DNA from: Roseovarius sp. A-2
GTDB taxonomy: Bacteria; Pseudomonadota; Alphaproteobacteria; Rhodobacterales; Rhodobacteraceae
Assembly: GCF_002072155.1 (NCBI RefSeq)
Contig: NZ_BDIY01000007.1
Coordinates: 62,001-126,000 of the forward strand
Direction of reading: 5' to 3'
DNA: 64,000 nt
Positions 51,235 to 61,287 of the stretch are shown here, in pieces; position 1 is the first letter of the stretch; each line of letters begins with the position of its first letter. A program made the translations under genes and the position numbers. The notes beneath the pieces are model-generated. The model worked only from the letters and a program-made list of their open reading frames with translations. It was not told the DNA's origin and did not search any database.

Positions 51235-53661
51235 TCACGCCCTGAGCCGCCCCCCCTCCGGATCGAACGGCGGCGCGTGCAGGATACGCGCGCGGTGTGG
51301 CTGGCCCAGCACCATCACCTCCACCGCATCACCGGGGCCGGCATCGCCCTTCACATATCCAAGCGCCAGGCTCATCCCCACGCCATAGCCGTAAGCCCCG
51401 GACGTCACGCGCCCCACCCCCACGCCATCCTTGAAGATCGGCTCGCCGCCCGTCGCATCGGCGTTCGAGGCACTCACATCCTCCTCGTCCAGCGCCAGCA
51501 GCACCAGCCGCTCGCGCGGCGCCTCACCGATCACCCGCTCCAGCGCCTGCTTGTTCAGGAAATCCTTGTCCATCTTGCACAGCCCCGCCAGCCCGGCCTC
51601 CTGCGGCCAGTATTCGGGGCTGTATTCGCGCGACCATGATCCATAGCCCTTCTCGATCCGCAGGCTCATCAGCGCGCGGCTGCCGACCGGCCCGGCACCC
51701 ATTTCGCGCCCCGCCTCGATCAACGCGGAGTAGAGCCGCGTCTGATCCTCGGCCGCACAATGCAACTCCCAGCCCAGATCGCCGGTGAAACTCACCCGCA
51801 GCGCCACGCACGTCACCCCCGCGATCTCGATCTGTTGACTTGCCATGAACGCAAAATCCTCCGTGGCCAGCGACGCATTGGTCAGTCGCTGCAACATCTC
51901 GCGCGAGCGTGGCCCCGCCACGTTGAAGCCGCAAACCGCCTCGGTCAGGCTCTCGAACACGGTCCCTTCCGGCAGTGGCACGGCATCGAAGAACCGCTTG
52001 TGATAACGCTCCGCCATGCCCGAGGAGATCACCAGGAACTCCTCTTCGCCCAACCGCGTCACCGTCGCATCCCCGGCAATCCCGCCGCGCACGCCAATCA
52101 GCGGCGTCAGGCACGACCGGCCCACAGCTTTCGGCATCCGGTTGGCGAAAACGGCGTTGAGCCAATCCTCCGCCCCCGGCCCCTTGACCCGATACTTGGC
52201 GAAATTCGAGATGTCGATGATGCCCGCCCGCTCGCGCAGCATGCGGGCCTCGGCGCCCACCGGCCCCCACCAGTTCTGCCGGGTGAAACCGTTGGTATCG
52301 ACCACCCCCGGCTCATCGGCGAACCACAAAGGATGCTCCCAGCCATAGTTGAGGCCAAAGACCGCACCCATGTCCTTCTGCATCCCGTAGGCGGGCCGCA
52401 TCCGCAAGGGCCGCCCCACCGCGCGCTCTTCATTTGGGTAATGGATGGCAAAGCGATGCGCGTATTGATCGCGCACCTTCGCCTTGACGAACGCCCGGTC
52501 ATTGGCCCACAGCCCGAACCGCGCGATATCCCAGGCGAACATGTCGTATTTCATCTCGCCATGCACCAGCCATTCCGCCACCATCCAGCCCATGCCCGCC
52601 GATTGGCTGAATCCGGGAATAATCCCGTTACAGCAGAAATAACCCTTCAACTCCGGCACCGGCCCAAGGATCACATTGGCATCGGGCGACCAGATCATCG
52701 GGCCGTTGATGACCCGCTTGATGCCTGCCTCGCCCACCACCGGAACCCGGTCGATGGCGCGCATCATGTTCTCCTCGATCCGCTCCAGATCGTCGGGAAA
52801 GAGGTCATGCGCGAAATCGAGCGGCGTGCCATCTTCCGCCCAGAACCGCATGTCACGCTCATAGGCCCCGATCAGCAGGCCCTTACCCTCCTGCCGCAGG
52901 TAATACTCCCCATCCCGGTCCGCGACCGAGGGCAGCCGCCGGTCCATCCCGGCGATTTCCGCGATCGTCTCGGTCACGAAATACTGGTGTTCGGTCGGCT
53001 GCAAGGGCAGGTCGATCCCAGCCAGCTTCGCCACCTCACGGCCCCAGAGGCCCGCTGCATTGATCACCCAAGGGGTGTGAATATTGCCCTTGGGCGTCTC
53101 GACGATCCATGTCCCGTCGGGTTGCGGCACTGTCGCCATAACCGGGGTGAAGCGATGGATCTCCGCCCCCCGCTGCCGCGCCCCTACCGCATAGGCATTG
53201 GTCACGCCCGAAGGATCAACATTGCCGCCATCGGGCTCATACATGATGCAGCGGATGCCGTCGAATTCAACCAACGGGTGCAGCCGCTCGGCCTCGTCCC
53301 GGGAAATCTCGTGGAAATTCATTCCGTAAAGCTTGGCCTTCGCGGCCTGCAACCGCAACTGATGCGCCCGGTTCTCGGTCTGCGCCAGATAGAGTGACCC
53401 CGGCTGAAATACCCCGCAGCTTTGCCCGGTCTCCTCCTCCAGCGCGTTATACAAATTCATCGTGTAATGCTGCAGGCGGCTGATATTGGCGCTGTCATGC
53501 AACCCATGAATATTGGCCGCTGCATGCCATGTGCTGCCGCTCGTCAACTCGTCGCGTTCCAGCAGGACGACATCGCTCCAACCCAGCTTGGCCAAGTGAT
53601 AGAGGATCGAACATCCGATAACGCCGCCGCCGATCACGACAGCCTGTGCATGGGTCTTCAT
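51235..53661 (-). CDS. FAD-dependent GcvT-family dehydrogenase (dimethylglycine/sarcosine dehydrogenase-like), 808 aa
   Basis: An N-terminal DAO-type flavin domain has VVIGGGVIGCSILYHLAKLG (GxGxxG), then LTSGSTWHAA, the loop whose His carries covalent FAD in DMGDH and SARDH. A C-terminal aminomethyltransferase (GcvT-like, about residues 420-800) has SFTGDLGWELHCA. Together they oxidise N-methylglycines and pass the one-carbon unit to tetrahydrofolate in choline/glycine-betaine breakdown. Within one residue of the other paralog's length (802 aa). Divergent from the paralog gene across 299 nt. Confidence 0.88.
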   Translation of the reverse strand: MKTHAQAVVIGGGVIGCSILYHLAKLGWSDVVLLERDELTSGSTWHAAANIHGLHDSANISRLQHYTMNLYNALEEETGQSCGVFQPGSLYLAQTENRAHQLRLQAAKAKLYGMNFHEISRDEAERLHPLVEFDGIRCIMYEPDGGNVDPSGVTNAYAVGARQRGAEIHRFTPVMATVPQPDGTWIVETPKGNIHTPWVINAAGLWGREVAKLAGIDLPLQPTEHQYFVTETIAEIAGMDRRLPSVADRDGEYYLRQEGKGLLIGAYERDMRFWAEDGTPLDFAHDLFPDDLERIEENMMRAIDRVPVVGEAGIKRVINGPMIWSPDANVILGPVPELKGYFCCNGIIPGFSQSAGMGWMVAEWLVHGEMKYDMFAWDIARFGLWANDRAFVKAKVRDQYAHRFAIHYPNEERAVGRPLRMRPAYGMQKDMGAVFGLNYGWEHPLWFADEPGVVDTNGFTRQNWWGPVGAEARMLRERAGIIDISNFAKYRVKGPGAEDWLNAVFANRMPKAVGRSCLTPLIGVRGGIAGDATVTRLGEEEFLVISSGMAERYHKRFFDAVPLPEGTVFESLTEAVCGFNVAGPRSREMLQRLTNASLATEDFAFMASQQIEIAGVTCVALRVSFTGDLGWELHCAAEDQTRLYSALIEAGREMGAGPVGSRALMSLRIEKGYGSWSREYSPEYWPQEAGLAGLCKMDKDFLNKQALERVIGEAPRERLVLLALDEEDVSASNADATGGEPIFKDGVGVGRVTSGAYGYGVGMSLALGYVKGDAGPGDAVEVMVLGQPHRARILHAPPFDPEGGRLRA

Positions 53662-53764
53662 GGGGTGCCCTTCATTTTTTTCTCGCCCTCCACCCTGAAG
53701 CGCGCAGTCTTAGCGCGATTGCCCGTTTCCGACACGTTCTGTCGCGGTGATACACGGCCCCGCT

Positions 53765-53815
53765 GTTTCTTTACGGCTCAAGTACTCCGGGGAGTTTGAG
53801 GGGCAGCGCCCCTCA
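53765..53815 (+). repeat. dispersed intergenic motif, copy C, with hairpin
   Basis: GTTTCTTTACGGC then TCAAGTACTCCGGGG (53765-53792) is followed by an 8-bp hairpin TGAGGGGC-AGC-GCCCCTCA (53797-53815). It lies between the two divergent GcvT-family genes, where a terminator would not be expected for either. Confidence 0.55.
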
Positions 53816-53960
53816 TCCCGACAAATGCAGCGCGGCGCAGCCGCCCTGCATCGAAAGACACAGACACCCAAGAAAAACGACACATCCTGTCGCAAACCGG
53901 CATGCGGCGCGGTGGCGCGGCCTCAAATCTGGGCGCAGCATCAGCGAGGAGGCCGCATCC

Positions 53961-56369
53961 ATGAAAACCAGCACCCGTGTGGTCGTGATCGGCGGCGGCG
54001 TCGTCGGCTGTTCCGTGCTCTATCACCTGACCAAGCTGGGCTGGTCCGATGTCATGCTGCTGGAACGCTCGGAACTCACCTCCGGCTCCACCTGGCATGC
54101 GGCGGGCGGATTTCACACGCTCAATGGCGACACGAACATGGCCGCGCTTCAGGGCTACACCATCCGGCTTTACAAGGAACTCGAAGAGATCACCGGCATG
54201 TCCTGCGGACTGCATCACGTCGGCGGCGTGACGCTCGCCGACAATCGCGACCGCTTCGACATGCTGCTCGCCGAGCGCGCCAAGCATCGCTACATGGGCC
54301 TCGAAACCGCGATCGTCACGCCCGATGAAATCCGTGAAATTGCCCCCGTTACCAACATCGAAGGCATCATCGGCGGGCTTTATGACCCGCTTGACGGCCA
54401 TCTCGACCCGTCTGGCACCACTCATGCCTATGCCAAGGCCGCGCGCATGGGCGGCGCGCAGATCGAAACCCATTGCATGGTGCAAGAAACCAATCAGCGC
54501 CCCGACGGCACTTGGGACGTGGTGACGGACAAGGGCACCATCCACACCGAACACGTGGTCAACGCGGGCGGCCTCTGGGCGCGCGAGGTCGGGGCTATGG
54601 CGGGCGTCTACCTGCCGCTGCACCCGATGGAGCACCAGTATATCGTCACCGACGAAATACCGACAATATACGACCGCGACTCCGAACACCCCCACGTGAT
54701 GGATCCGGCGGGCGAAAGCTATCTGCGGCAGGAAGGGCGCGGGCTGTGTATCGGCTTCTACGAGCAGCCCTGCAAACCCTGGGCGGTGGACGGCACGCCT
54801 TGGGATTTCGGCCATGAACTGCTGCCTGACAACCTCGACAAGATCGAGGCCAGCATCGAATTTGCCTATCGTCGCTTTCCGGTGCTGGAGAAAGCTGGCG
54901 TGAAATCGGTCATTCACGGCCCCTTCACCTTCGCCCCCGACGGCAACCCGCTGGTCGGCCCCATCCCCGGTCTGCGCGGCTACTGGTCGGCCTGCGGCGT
55001 GATGGCGGGCTTTTCCCAGGGCGGCGGCGTCGGCCTCATGCTGGCGCAGTGGATGACCGAAGGGGAATGTGAACGCGACGTGACGGCGATGGACGTGGCC
55101 CGCTTCGGCGACTGGATCAGCCCGGGCTATACGCGTCCGAAAGTCATTGAAAACTATCAGAAAAGATTCTCCGTCTCCTACCCGAACGAGGAACTGCCCG
55201 CCGCCCGCCCCTTCCGTCAGACGCCAATGTATGATGTCTTTGACGACATGGGCGCGGTCTGGGGCGCGCAATACGGGCTTGAGGTGGTCAATTACTTTGC
55301 CACCGGCGATGAACCGCGATACGAGACTCCGTCGTTTCGCCGCTCAAACGCCTGGGAGGCCACCGCGCGCGAGGTGAAAGCGGTGCGCGAGGCCGTCGGC
55401 ATCAACGAGGTCCACAATTTCGGCAAATACCTCGTCAGCGGCACTGGTGCCCGCGACTGGCTCGACCGGATCATGGCGGGCCGCATCCCCAAACCGGGGC
55501 GGCTCTCGCTCACGCCGATGCTGTCGCCCAAGGGGCGGCTCTGGGGCGATTTCACCGTGTCCTGCCTCAACGACGAGACCTTCCAGCTCACCGCCTCCTA
55601 CGGCGCGCAGGCCTTCCACATGCGCTGGTTCGACCAGAACGGGGCCAGGGACGTTAGGGTCGAAAACATCTCCGACCGGCTGAACGGATTTCAGATCGCA
55701 GGACCAAAGGCGCGCGAGGTGCTCATCGCCTGCACCCGTGACAGGCTCGCGGACATGAAATTCATGGATATCCGTCCCGCCGTGCTCGGCATGGTCGATT
55801 GCCTCGTGCAGCGCGTCAGCTATACCGGCGATCTGGGATACGAGATCTATTGCGACCCGATGGCGCAACGCGCGCTGTGGGATGTGCTGTGGTCCGAGGG
55901 GCGAAAGCACGGCATGCGGCCCTTTGGCATGCGCGCGATGATGTCGCTGCGGCTTGACCGGTTCTTCGGTGCGTGGCTGCGTGAATTCTCACCCGATTAC
56001 ACCCCCGGCGAGACCGGGATGGACCGGTTCATCGCGTGGAAGAAAAACACCGATTTCATCGGCCGCGCGGCGGCAGAGGCCGAACGCACCCAAGGGGCCG
56101 CGCGCGCGCTCGTCGCTTTTGAGGTAGAGGCCGAGGATGCCGACGTGAACAGCTATGAACCGGTCTGGATTGAGGGCGCGGTGCGCGGGTTCTGTACCTC
56201 GGGCGGCTATTCGCATCATACGGGCAAATCCATCGCCCTTGCCCTCATTCCGACCGAACACGCGCAGGGCGGGCTGGAGGCCGAGATCGAAATCCTCGGA
56301 CACCGCCGCGCCGCTCGGCTCATCACCGAACCGCTCTTTGATGCGGACGGGACGCGGATGCGGGGCTAA
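53961..56369 (+). CDS. FAD-dependent GcvT-family dehydrogenase, second paralog, 802 aa
   Basis: Same architecture as the divergent neighbour: VVVIGGGVVGCSVLYHLTKLG flavin motif, LTSGSTWHAAGGFH covalent-FAD-type loop, a central flavin barrel, and a C-terminal folate-binding aminomethyltransferase domain with SYTGDLGYEIYCD and GMRAMMSLRLD. The AAGGFHTLNGDTNM variant after the FAD His differs from the partner (AANIHGLHDSANI), so the substrates may differ (for example dimethylglycine versus sarcosine). GAGGAGG sits 8 nt before the ATG at 53961; the frame is open further upstream but overlaps intergenic repeat C. Ends at a terminator. Confidence 0.88.
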   Translation: MKTSTRVVVIGGGVVGCSVLYHLTKLGWSDVMLLERSELTSGSTWHAAGGFHTLNGDTNMAALQGYTIRLYKELEEITGMSCGLHHVGGVTLADNRDRFDMLLAERAKHRYMGLETAIVTPDEIREIAPVTNIEGIIGGLYDPLDGHLDPSGTTHAYAKAARMGGAQIETHCMVQETNQRPDGTWDVVTDKGTIHTEHVVNAGGLWAREVGAMAGVYLPLHPMEHQYIVTDEIPTIYDRDSEHPHVMDPAGESYLRQEGRGLCIGFYEQPCKPWAVDGTPWDFGHELLPDNLDKIEASIEFAYRRFPVLEKAGVKSVIHGPFTFAPDGNPLVGPIPGLRGYWSACGVMAGFSQGGGVGLMLAQWMTEGECERDVTAMDVARFGDWISPGYTRPKVIENYQKRFSVSYPNEELPAARPFRQTPMYDVFDDMGAVWGAQYGLEVVNYFATGDEPRYETPSFRRSNAWEATAREVKAVREAVGINEVHNFGKYLVSGTGARDWLDRIMAGRIPKPGRLSLTPMLSPKGRLWGDFTVSCLNDETFQLTASYGAQAFHMRWFDQNGARDVRVENISDRLNGFQIAGPKAREVLIACTRDRLADMKFMDIRPAVLGMVDCLVQRVSYTGDLGYEIYCDPMAQRALWDVLWSEGRKHGMRPFGMRAMMSLRLDRFFGAWLREFSPDYTPGETGMDRFIAWKKNTDFIGRAAAEAERTQGAARALVAFEVEAEDADVNSYEPVWIEGAVRGFCTSGGYSHHTGKSIALALIPTEHAQGGLEAEIEILGHRRAARLITEPLFDADGTRMRG

Positions 56370-56375
56370 GCGCAC

Positions 56376-56409
56376 AACCCCGGCGCAGATGAAGAATCGA
56401 GCCGGGGTT
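56376..56409 (+). terminator. rho-independent terminator of the second GcvT-family gene
   Basis: AACCCCGGC/GCCGGGGTT (9 bp, 16-nt loop) is followed by TATTTGAGTATTTT, 6 nt after the stop. The following TTGAGTATTTT also resembles the reverse of the dispersed motif (copy D). Confidence 0.65.
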
Positions 56410-56443
56410 TATTTGAGTATTTTCAGAACGATGAATGGCAAAG

Positions 56444-56665
56444 TTAATCTTTTGTCTCGTCTGGATCGGCTTGTCCCACGCCGAGGAACAGCCGCTTGAG
56501 CGGCGCGATCCAGATGAATCCCAGCCCCACATAGACCAGCAGTTCGATCCAGAAAGATGGCCGGTCGATCCAGTTCACGATGGTCACGGCGGTCACGATG
56601 TAGGCGGGCAAACCCACCAATAGCACCACCAGCGACCAGCGTTTCCGGGCCTTGTAGCTGAGCAT
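56444..56665 (-). CDS. DUF2842 small membrane protein, 73 aa
   Basis: MLSYKARKRWSLVVLLVGLP is followed by two helices (about residues 11-30 and 36-58, LLVYVGLGFIWIAPLKRLF). This is the pattern of DUF2842, a short family nearly limited to Alphaproteobacteria, frequently beside purA as here. Function unknown. The start is 9 nt after the purA stop, so it is likely in the same transcript. Confidence 0.85.
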   Translation of the reverse strand: MLSYKARKRWSLVVLLVGLPAYIVTAVTIVNWIDRPSFWIELLVYVGLGFIWIAPLKRLFLGVGQADPDETKD

Positions 56666-56674
56666 TGCGCCTCC

Positions 56675-57970
56675 TCAATCCGCGAACGGGTCGGTCACCA
56701 GGATGGTGTCCTCGCGTTCCGGTGAGGTGGAGAGTAGTGCTACGGGGCAGTCGATCAACTCTTCGACGCGGCGCACGTATTTGATCGCGTTGGCGGGCAG
56801 ATCGGCCCAGCTGCGTGCGCCTTCGGTCGAGTCTGTCCAGCCCGGCAGTTCTTCGTAGACGGGCGTGCAGCGGGCCTGTTCCTCGGCGGCAATCGGCAGG
56901 TAATCCAGCCGCTTGCCGTCAAGATCATAGCCCACACAGATCTTGAGCGTCTCGAACCCGTCGAGCACGTCGAGCTTGGTGAAGGAAATGCCGTTCACGC
57001 CGCTCGTGACGCAGGTCTGCCGCACCAGGCAGGCATCGAACCAACCGCAGCGCCGCTGCCGCCCGGTCACCGTGCCGAATTCATGCCCGCGCTCACCCAG
57101 CCGCTGACCATCGGCGTCTTGCAACTCGGTCGGGAACGGCCCCTCGCCCACACGGGTGGTATAGGCCTTGACGATGCCCAGCACGTAATCGATCGAACCC
57201 GGCCCGATCCCGACACCCGTCGCCGCCTGTCCCGCAATCACATTCGACGAGGTGACAAAGGGGTAGGTGCCGAAATCAATATCCAGCAGCGCGCCCTGCG
57301 CGCCCTCGAACAGGATGCGCTTGCCCGCCCGGCGCTGCTCGTTGAGCACCTTCCAGACCGGTGCGGCATAGGGCAGGATCTGCGGTGCGATCTCGATCAG
57401 CTGCGCAATCAGTGCCTCGCGGTCCACCGCCTCGATCCCCAGTCCCCGGCGCAGCGGATCGTGATGCTGCAACGCCCGGTCAACCCGTGCGATCAGAGTC
57501 TCCTCATCGGCCAGATCGGCCACCCGCACTGCGCGGCGGCCCACCTTGTCCTCATAGGCGGGGCCGATGCCGCGCCCGGTGGTGCCGATCTTGGTGCCCT
57601 TGCTCGCCGCCTCTTCGCGGGCCCGGTCCAATTCGCCGTGAATCGGCAGGATCAGCGGTGTGTTCTCGGCGATCATCAGCGTCTCGGGCGTGATCTCCAC
57701 CCCTTGCTCGCGGATCTGCGCGACCTCATTCATCAGATGCCACGGGTCGAGCACCACGCCATTGCCGATCACGCTCAGCTTACCGCCTCGCACTACGCCC
57801 GAAGGCAGCGCGTTGAGCTTGTAGACCTTGCCGTCGATCACGAGGGTATGGCCCGCGTTGTGGCCACCCTGAAACCGCGCGATCACATCGGCGCGCTCGC
57901 TCAGCCAGTCCACGATCTTGCCTTTTCCCTCGTCCCCCCACTGGGCCCCGACGACGACGACATTTGCCAT
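56675..57970 (-). CDS. purA: adenylosuccinate synthetase, 431 aa
   Basis: Makes adenylosuccinate from IMP, aspartate and GTP, the first committed step to [19 protein letters not shown] (residues 8-23) is the GTP/catalytic loop with Asp13. [13 protein letters not shown] has the catalytic His, [14 protein letters not shown] the IMP loop, and [15 protein letters not shown] the aspartate/GTP region. The 431-aa length is exact for the family. Cytoplasmic. Preceded by about 140 bp of intergenic sequence facing the DUF6524-like gene. Confidence 0.97.
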   Translation of the reverse strand: MANVVVVGAQWGDEGKGKIVDWLSERADVIARFQGGHNAGHTLVIDGKVYKLNALPSGVVRGGKLSVIGNGVVLDPWHLMNEVAQIREQGVEITPETLMIAENTPLILPIHGELDRAREEAASKGTKIGTTGRGIGPAYEDKVGRRAVRVADLADEETLIARVDRALQHHDPLRRGLGIEAVDREALIAQLIEIAPQILPYAAPVWKVLNEQRRAGKRILFEGAQGALLDIDFGTYPFVTSSNVIAGQAATGVGIGPGSIDYVLGIVKAYTTRVGEGPFPTELQDADGQRLGERGHEFGTVTGRQRRCGWFDACLVRQTCVTSGVNGISFTKLDVLDGFETLKICVGYDLDGKRLDYLPIAAEEQARCTPVYEELPGWTDSTEGARSWADLPANAIKYVRRVEELIDCPVALLSTSPEREDTILVTDPFAD

Positions 57971-58119
57971 GATTTACCCCTCGGCATTTGGTCCAAACCG
58001 CACGCCGGTATAACGGTGCGCGGCCCCGGGCGAAACAGCTAAATGGTGACGACCCACTGGACAGCCCGCGCGCCCTGCGGCACATCTTGGCAAGGTATTG
58101 GGCGATGGGGGTATAAGAC

Positions 58120-58515
58120 ATGGGATTTCTGGCAAGGTGGGTGGTGGCCTTTGGGCTTTTGGCGTCGACCTTCAACCCGACTGAGCTGAATTTCATCAGC
58201 TGGGCACGGGCGAATGTCAGCACGCAACTGCCGCTCACTGTGCTGCTTGGGCTGCTGCTGATGGTGGGTTACATCATATACCTGCGCGCCACGCTGCGCT
58301 CCATCGGCGGGGTCGGAATGGGGCTGGTTCTGGCGATCGCGGCATCGTTGATCTGGGTGCTGCACGATTTCGGACTGATCAGCTTCGACGATCCGACGCT
58401 CAATGTCTGGCTGGCGCTCGTGGCGCTGTCGCTGGTGCTCGGCATCGGGCTAAGCTGGAGCCACGTGCGCCGAAGACTTTCGGGTCAGGCGGATATGGAT
58501 GATGTGGATGAATAG
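58120..58515 (+). CDS. DUF6524-like membrane protein, 131 aa
   Basis: MGFLARWVVAFGLLASTFNP and WARANVSTQLPLTVLLGLLL open a protein with four hydrophobic helices (about residues 4-20, 37-55, 62-82 and 92-112). It ends in a soluble tail (RRRLSGQADMDDVDE). The FNPTELNF segment after helix 1 is, as I recall, typical of DUF6524, seen mainly in Rhodobacteraceae. Function unknown. It is divergent from purA and ends at a bidirectional terminator shared with lon. Confidence 0.7.
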   Translation: MGFLARWVVAFGLLASTFNPTELNFISWARANVSTQLPLTVLLGLLLMVGYIIYLRATLRSIGGVGMGLVLAIAASLIWVLHDFGLISFDDPTLNVWLALVALSLVLGIGLSWSHVRRRLSGQADMDDVDE

Positions 58516-58592
58516 GGCGCGCGGCCGATAAGGCCCGATTGAACACACGGTCCTCACACAACTGACCTGGCACAACTGATCCCGGTCAAAAG

Positions 58593-58619
58593 AATGCCCC
58601 GGACATGATCCGGGGCATT
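58593..58619. terminator. bidirectional rho-independent terminator
   Basis: An 11-bp stem AATGCCCCGGA/TCCGGGGCATT with loop CATGA. T-rich tails are present in both directions (TTCAT on plus, CTTTT on minus). It serves the convergent DUF6524-like and lon genes. Confidence 0.85.
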
Positions 58620-58629
58620 TTCATCTCTC

Positions 58630-61041
58630 TCAGTGGGCAACCGCTCCCCGGCCTTCATTGCCGGATTTGAGCGCCGTCTCGGCGGCGGCGGCCTCTTCGG
58701 CTTCCTCGTCCCAGTCCACCGGCTCGGGCGTGCGCGTCAGCGCCAGTTTCAGCACATCGCGAACATGATCGACCGGAATGATATCGAGCCCCTCCTTCAC
58801 GTTGTCGGGAATCTCGGTCAGGTCCTTCTCGTTGTCGCGCGGGATAAGCACCGTCTTGATCCCGCCCCGCAGCGCCGCCAGCAGTTTCTCCTTGAGCCCG
58901 CCGATGGGCAGCGCGTTGCCGCGCAGCGTGACCTCGCCGGTCATGGCGATATCCTTGCGCACCGGGATGCCGGTCAAGACGGATACGATCGAAGTCACCA
59001 TCGCCAGACCGGCCGACGGCCCGTCCTTGGGCGTCGCCCCTTCGGGCACGTGGACGTGGATGTCCCACTTCTCGAACTTTGGCGGTTTAACCCCGATTTC
59101 GGGCGCAACCGAGCGGACATAGCTTGACGCGGCGTCGATCGATTCCTTCATCACGTCGCCAAGTGTGCCGGTCGTCTTCATCCGGCCCTTGCCCGGCAGG
59201 CGCAACGCCTCGATATTCAACAGCTCGCCCCCCACCGAGGTATAGGCCAGCCCGGTGACCACGCCGACCTGATCGCTCTCTTCGGCCAGACCGAACTTGT
59301 ATTTCCGCACCCCAAGGAAATCTTCAAGGTTCTCGGGCGTCACGGTGATCGCCTTGTCCTCGCCCTTGATGATGCGTGTCACCGCCTTGCGCGCGATCTT
59401 GGCGATCTCGCGTTCCAGGTTCCGCACCCCGGCCTCACGGGTGTAGTAACGCACGATATCTGTCAGCGCCGCGTCGGTCAGCTCGAACTCGCCCTTCTTC
59501 AGGCCATTGTTCTTGATTTGCTTGTCGAGCAGATGCTGCTTGGCAATCTCGCGCTTTTCATCCTCGGTATAGCCTGCCAGCGGAATGATCTCCATCCGGT
59601 CCAAAAGCGGGCCTGGCATGTTGTAGCTGTTGGCCGTGGTCAGGAACATCACGTTCGACAGGTCGTATTCCACCTCGAGGTAGTGATCGACGAAGGTCGA
59701 GTTCTGTTCCGGGTCCAGCACCTCGAGCATCGCGCTCGCCGGATCCCCCCGGAAATCCTGCCCCATCTTGTCGATCTCATCGAGCAGAATCAGCGGATTT
59801 GTGGTCTTGGCCTTCTTCAGCGCCTGGATGATCTTGCCCGGCATCGAGCCGATATAGGTCCGGCGGTGACCACGGATCTCGCTCTCGTCGCGCACGCCGC
59901 CCAGCGAAATACGGATGAACTCACGCCCCGTTGATCGCGCCACGGATTTTCCGAGGCTCGTCTTGCCCACGCCCGGCGGGCCGACAAGGCACATGATCGG
60001 GCCTTTCAGCTTTTTGCTGCGTTGCTGCACCGCCAAGTATTCGACGATCCGTTCCTTGACCTTCTCCAGCCCGTAGTGATCGGCATCGAGAATGTTTTGT
60101 GCCTTGTGCAGGTCCTTCTTCACGCGGCTTTTCACGCCCCACGGAATACCCAGCATCCAGTCGAGGTAATTGCGCACCACGGTGGCCTCGGCGCTCATCG
60201 GGCTCATGTTCTTGAGCTTCTTGAGTTCGGCCGCGGCCTTGTCTTTGGCCTCTTTGCTCAGCTTGGTGTTGGCGATGCGCTCTTCCAGTTCGGCAATCTC
60301 GCCTTCGCCGTCCTCGCCATCGCCCAGTTCCTTCTGAATGGCCTTCATCTGCTCATTCAGGTAATACTCGCGCTGCGTCCGCTCCATCTGGGATTTCACG
60401 CGCGTCTTGATCTTCTTCTCGACCTGCAAAACGCTCATCTCGCCCTGCATCAGGCCGTAAACCTTCTCCAGCCGCTCGCTTACGCTCAGCGTCTCCAGCA
60501 GGTCCTGCTTGCGATCGACCTCGATGCCCAGATGCCCGGCCACAAGATCAGCCAGCTTCGCCGCCTCGTCGGAATCCGTCACAGCGGCCAGCGCCTCGTC
60601 GGGGATGTTCTTCTTGACCTTGGCGTAGCGTGCGAACTCGTCGCCGACGCTGCGCAGCAGCGCCTCGATGGTGGTCGCGTCACCGGGCGTCTCGTTCACA
60701 TATTCGGCGCGCGCTTCGAAGAAATCGTCATTCTCCAGGTACTCGGTGATGCGCACCCGCGCCACGCCCTCGACCAGCACCTTGACGGTGCCGTCGGGCA
60801 ATTTCAGCAATTGCAGCACATTGGCCAGCACGCCGACGCGGTAGATATCGCCTTCTGCGGGGTCGTCATCGGCAGGGTCGATCTGGCTCGACAACAGGAT
60901 CTGCTTGTCGTCCTGCATCACCTCCTCCAGCGCGCGCACCGACTTGTCGCGCCCCACGAAAAGCGGCACGATCATGTGTGGAAACACCACGATATCTCGC
61001 AGCGGCAGCACGGGATAGGATGCGTTGAGTGGGTCTTGCAT
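58630..61041 (-). CDS. lon: ATP-dependent protease La (Lon), 803 aa
   Basis: LonA architecture: an N-terminal substrate-binding domain (LPLRDIVVFPHMIVPLFVGR), a coiled coil, an AAA+ domain with GPPGVGKTSLGK and LLDEIDKMG, and the protease domain with catalytic Ser in PKDGPSAGLAM and Lys downstream in GGLKEKLLAALRGG. Cytoplasmic; degrades misfolded and regulatory proteins. In alphaproteobacteria these include DnaA and CcrM-type targets. The 803-aa length is standard. A sigma-32-like promoter lies about 80 nt upstream. Confidence 0.97.
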   Translation of the reverse strand: MQDPLNASYPVLPLRDIVVFPHMIVPLFVGRDKSVRALEEVMQDDKQILLSSQIDPADDDPAEGDIYRVGVLANVLQLLKLPDGTVKVLVEGVARVRITEYLENDDFFEARAEYVNETPGDATTIEALLRSVGDEFARYAKVKKNIPDEALAAVTDSDEAAKLADLVAGHLGIEVDRKQDLLETLSVSERLEKVYGLMQGEMSVLQVEKKIKTRVKSQMERTQREYYLNEQMKAIQKELGDGEDGEGEIAELEERIANTKLSKEAKDKAAAELKKLKNMSPMSAEATVVRNYLDWMLGIPWGVKSRVKKDLHKAQNILDADHYGLEKVKERIVEYLAVQQRSKKLKGPIMCLVGPPGVGKTSLGKSVARSTGREFIRISLGGVRDESEIRGHRRTYIGSMPGKIIQALKKAKTTNPLILLDEIDKMGQDFRGDPASAMLEVLDPEQNSTFVDHYLEVEYDLSNVMFLTTANSYNMPGPLLDRMEIIPLAGYTEDEKREIAKQHLLDKQIKNNGLKKGEFELTDAALTDIVRYYTREAGVRNLEREIAKIARKAVTRIIKGEDKAITVTPENLEDFLGVRKYKFGLAEESDQVGVVTGLAYTSVGGELLNIEALRLPGKGRMKTTGTLGDVMKESIDAASSYVRSVAPEIGVKPPKFEKWDIHVHVPEGATPKDGPSAGLAMVTSIVSVLTGIPVRKDIAMTGEVTLRGNALPIGGLKEKLLAALRGGIKTVLIPRDNEKDLTEIPDNVKEGLDIIPVDHVRDVLKLALTRTPEPVDWDEEAEEAAAAETALKSGNEGRGAVAH

Positions 61042-61122
61042 GCTCGTTTTCCTGTTCTTGGCAAGAGGACACCGGCCCCGGCTTCGCGGCAGCCCCGGCC
61101 CTCTCCGTTTCGCTTGGGTCTT

Positions 61123-61151
61123 ACTTGGGGCAGACCCGGCCCCGTTTCAAC
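61123..61151 (-). promoter_or_regulatory. sigma-32 (heat-shock) promoter candidate of lon
   Basis: On the minus strand GTTGAAAC, 13 bp, CCCCAAGT matches the CTTGAAA/CCCCAT heat-shock pattern with correct spacing, giving a leader of about 75 nt. Lon is a classic heat-shock gene. The remaining upstream sequence to 61287 shows no gene. Confidence 0.5.
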
Positions 61152-61287
61152 GGATGTGGCGCAGAATGCCCCGCCACGCCGGTGGGGGCAAGCGGCGAAT
61201 CCGCCGGGTTTGAGGCATTCCGCTGCGCCAAACGCGACGGATCCGGGTTTTCGCGCGGCGGCTGTCTGCACGCGGCTGATCCCTGCG

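Noticed and set aside
53778-55271. 497-codon minus-strand open frame opposite the second GcvT-family gene
   Set aside because: Shadow of a gene with clear motifs, codons and ribosome site on the other strand.
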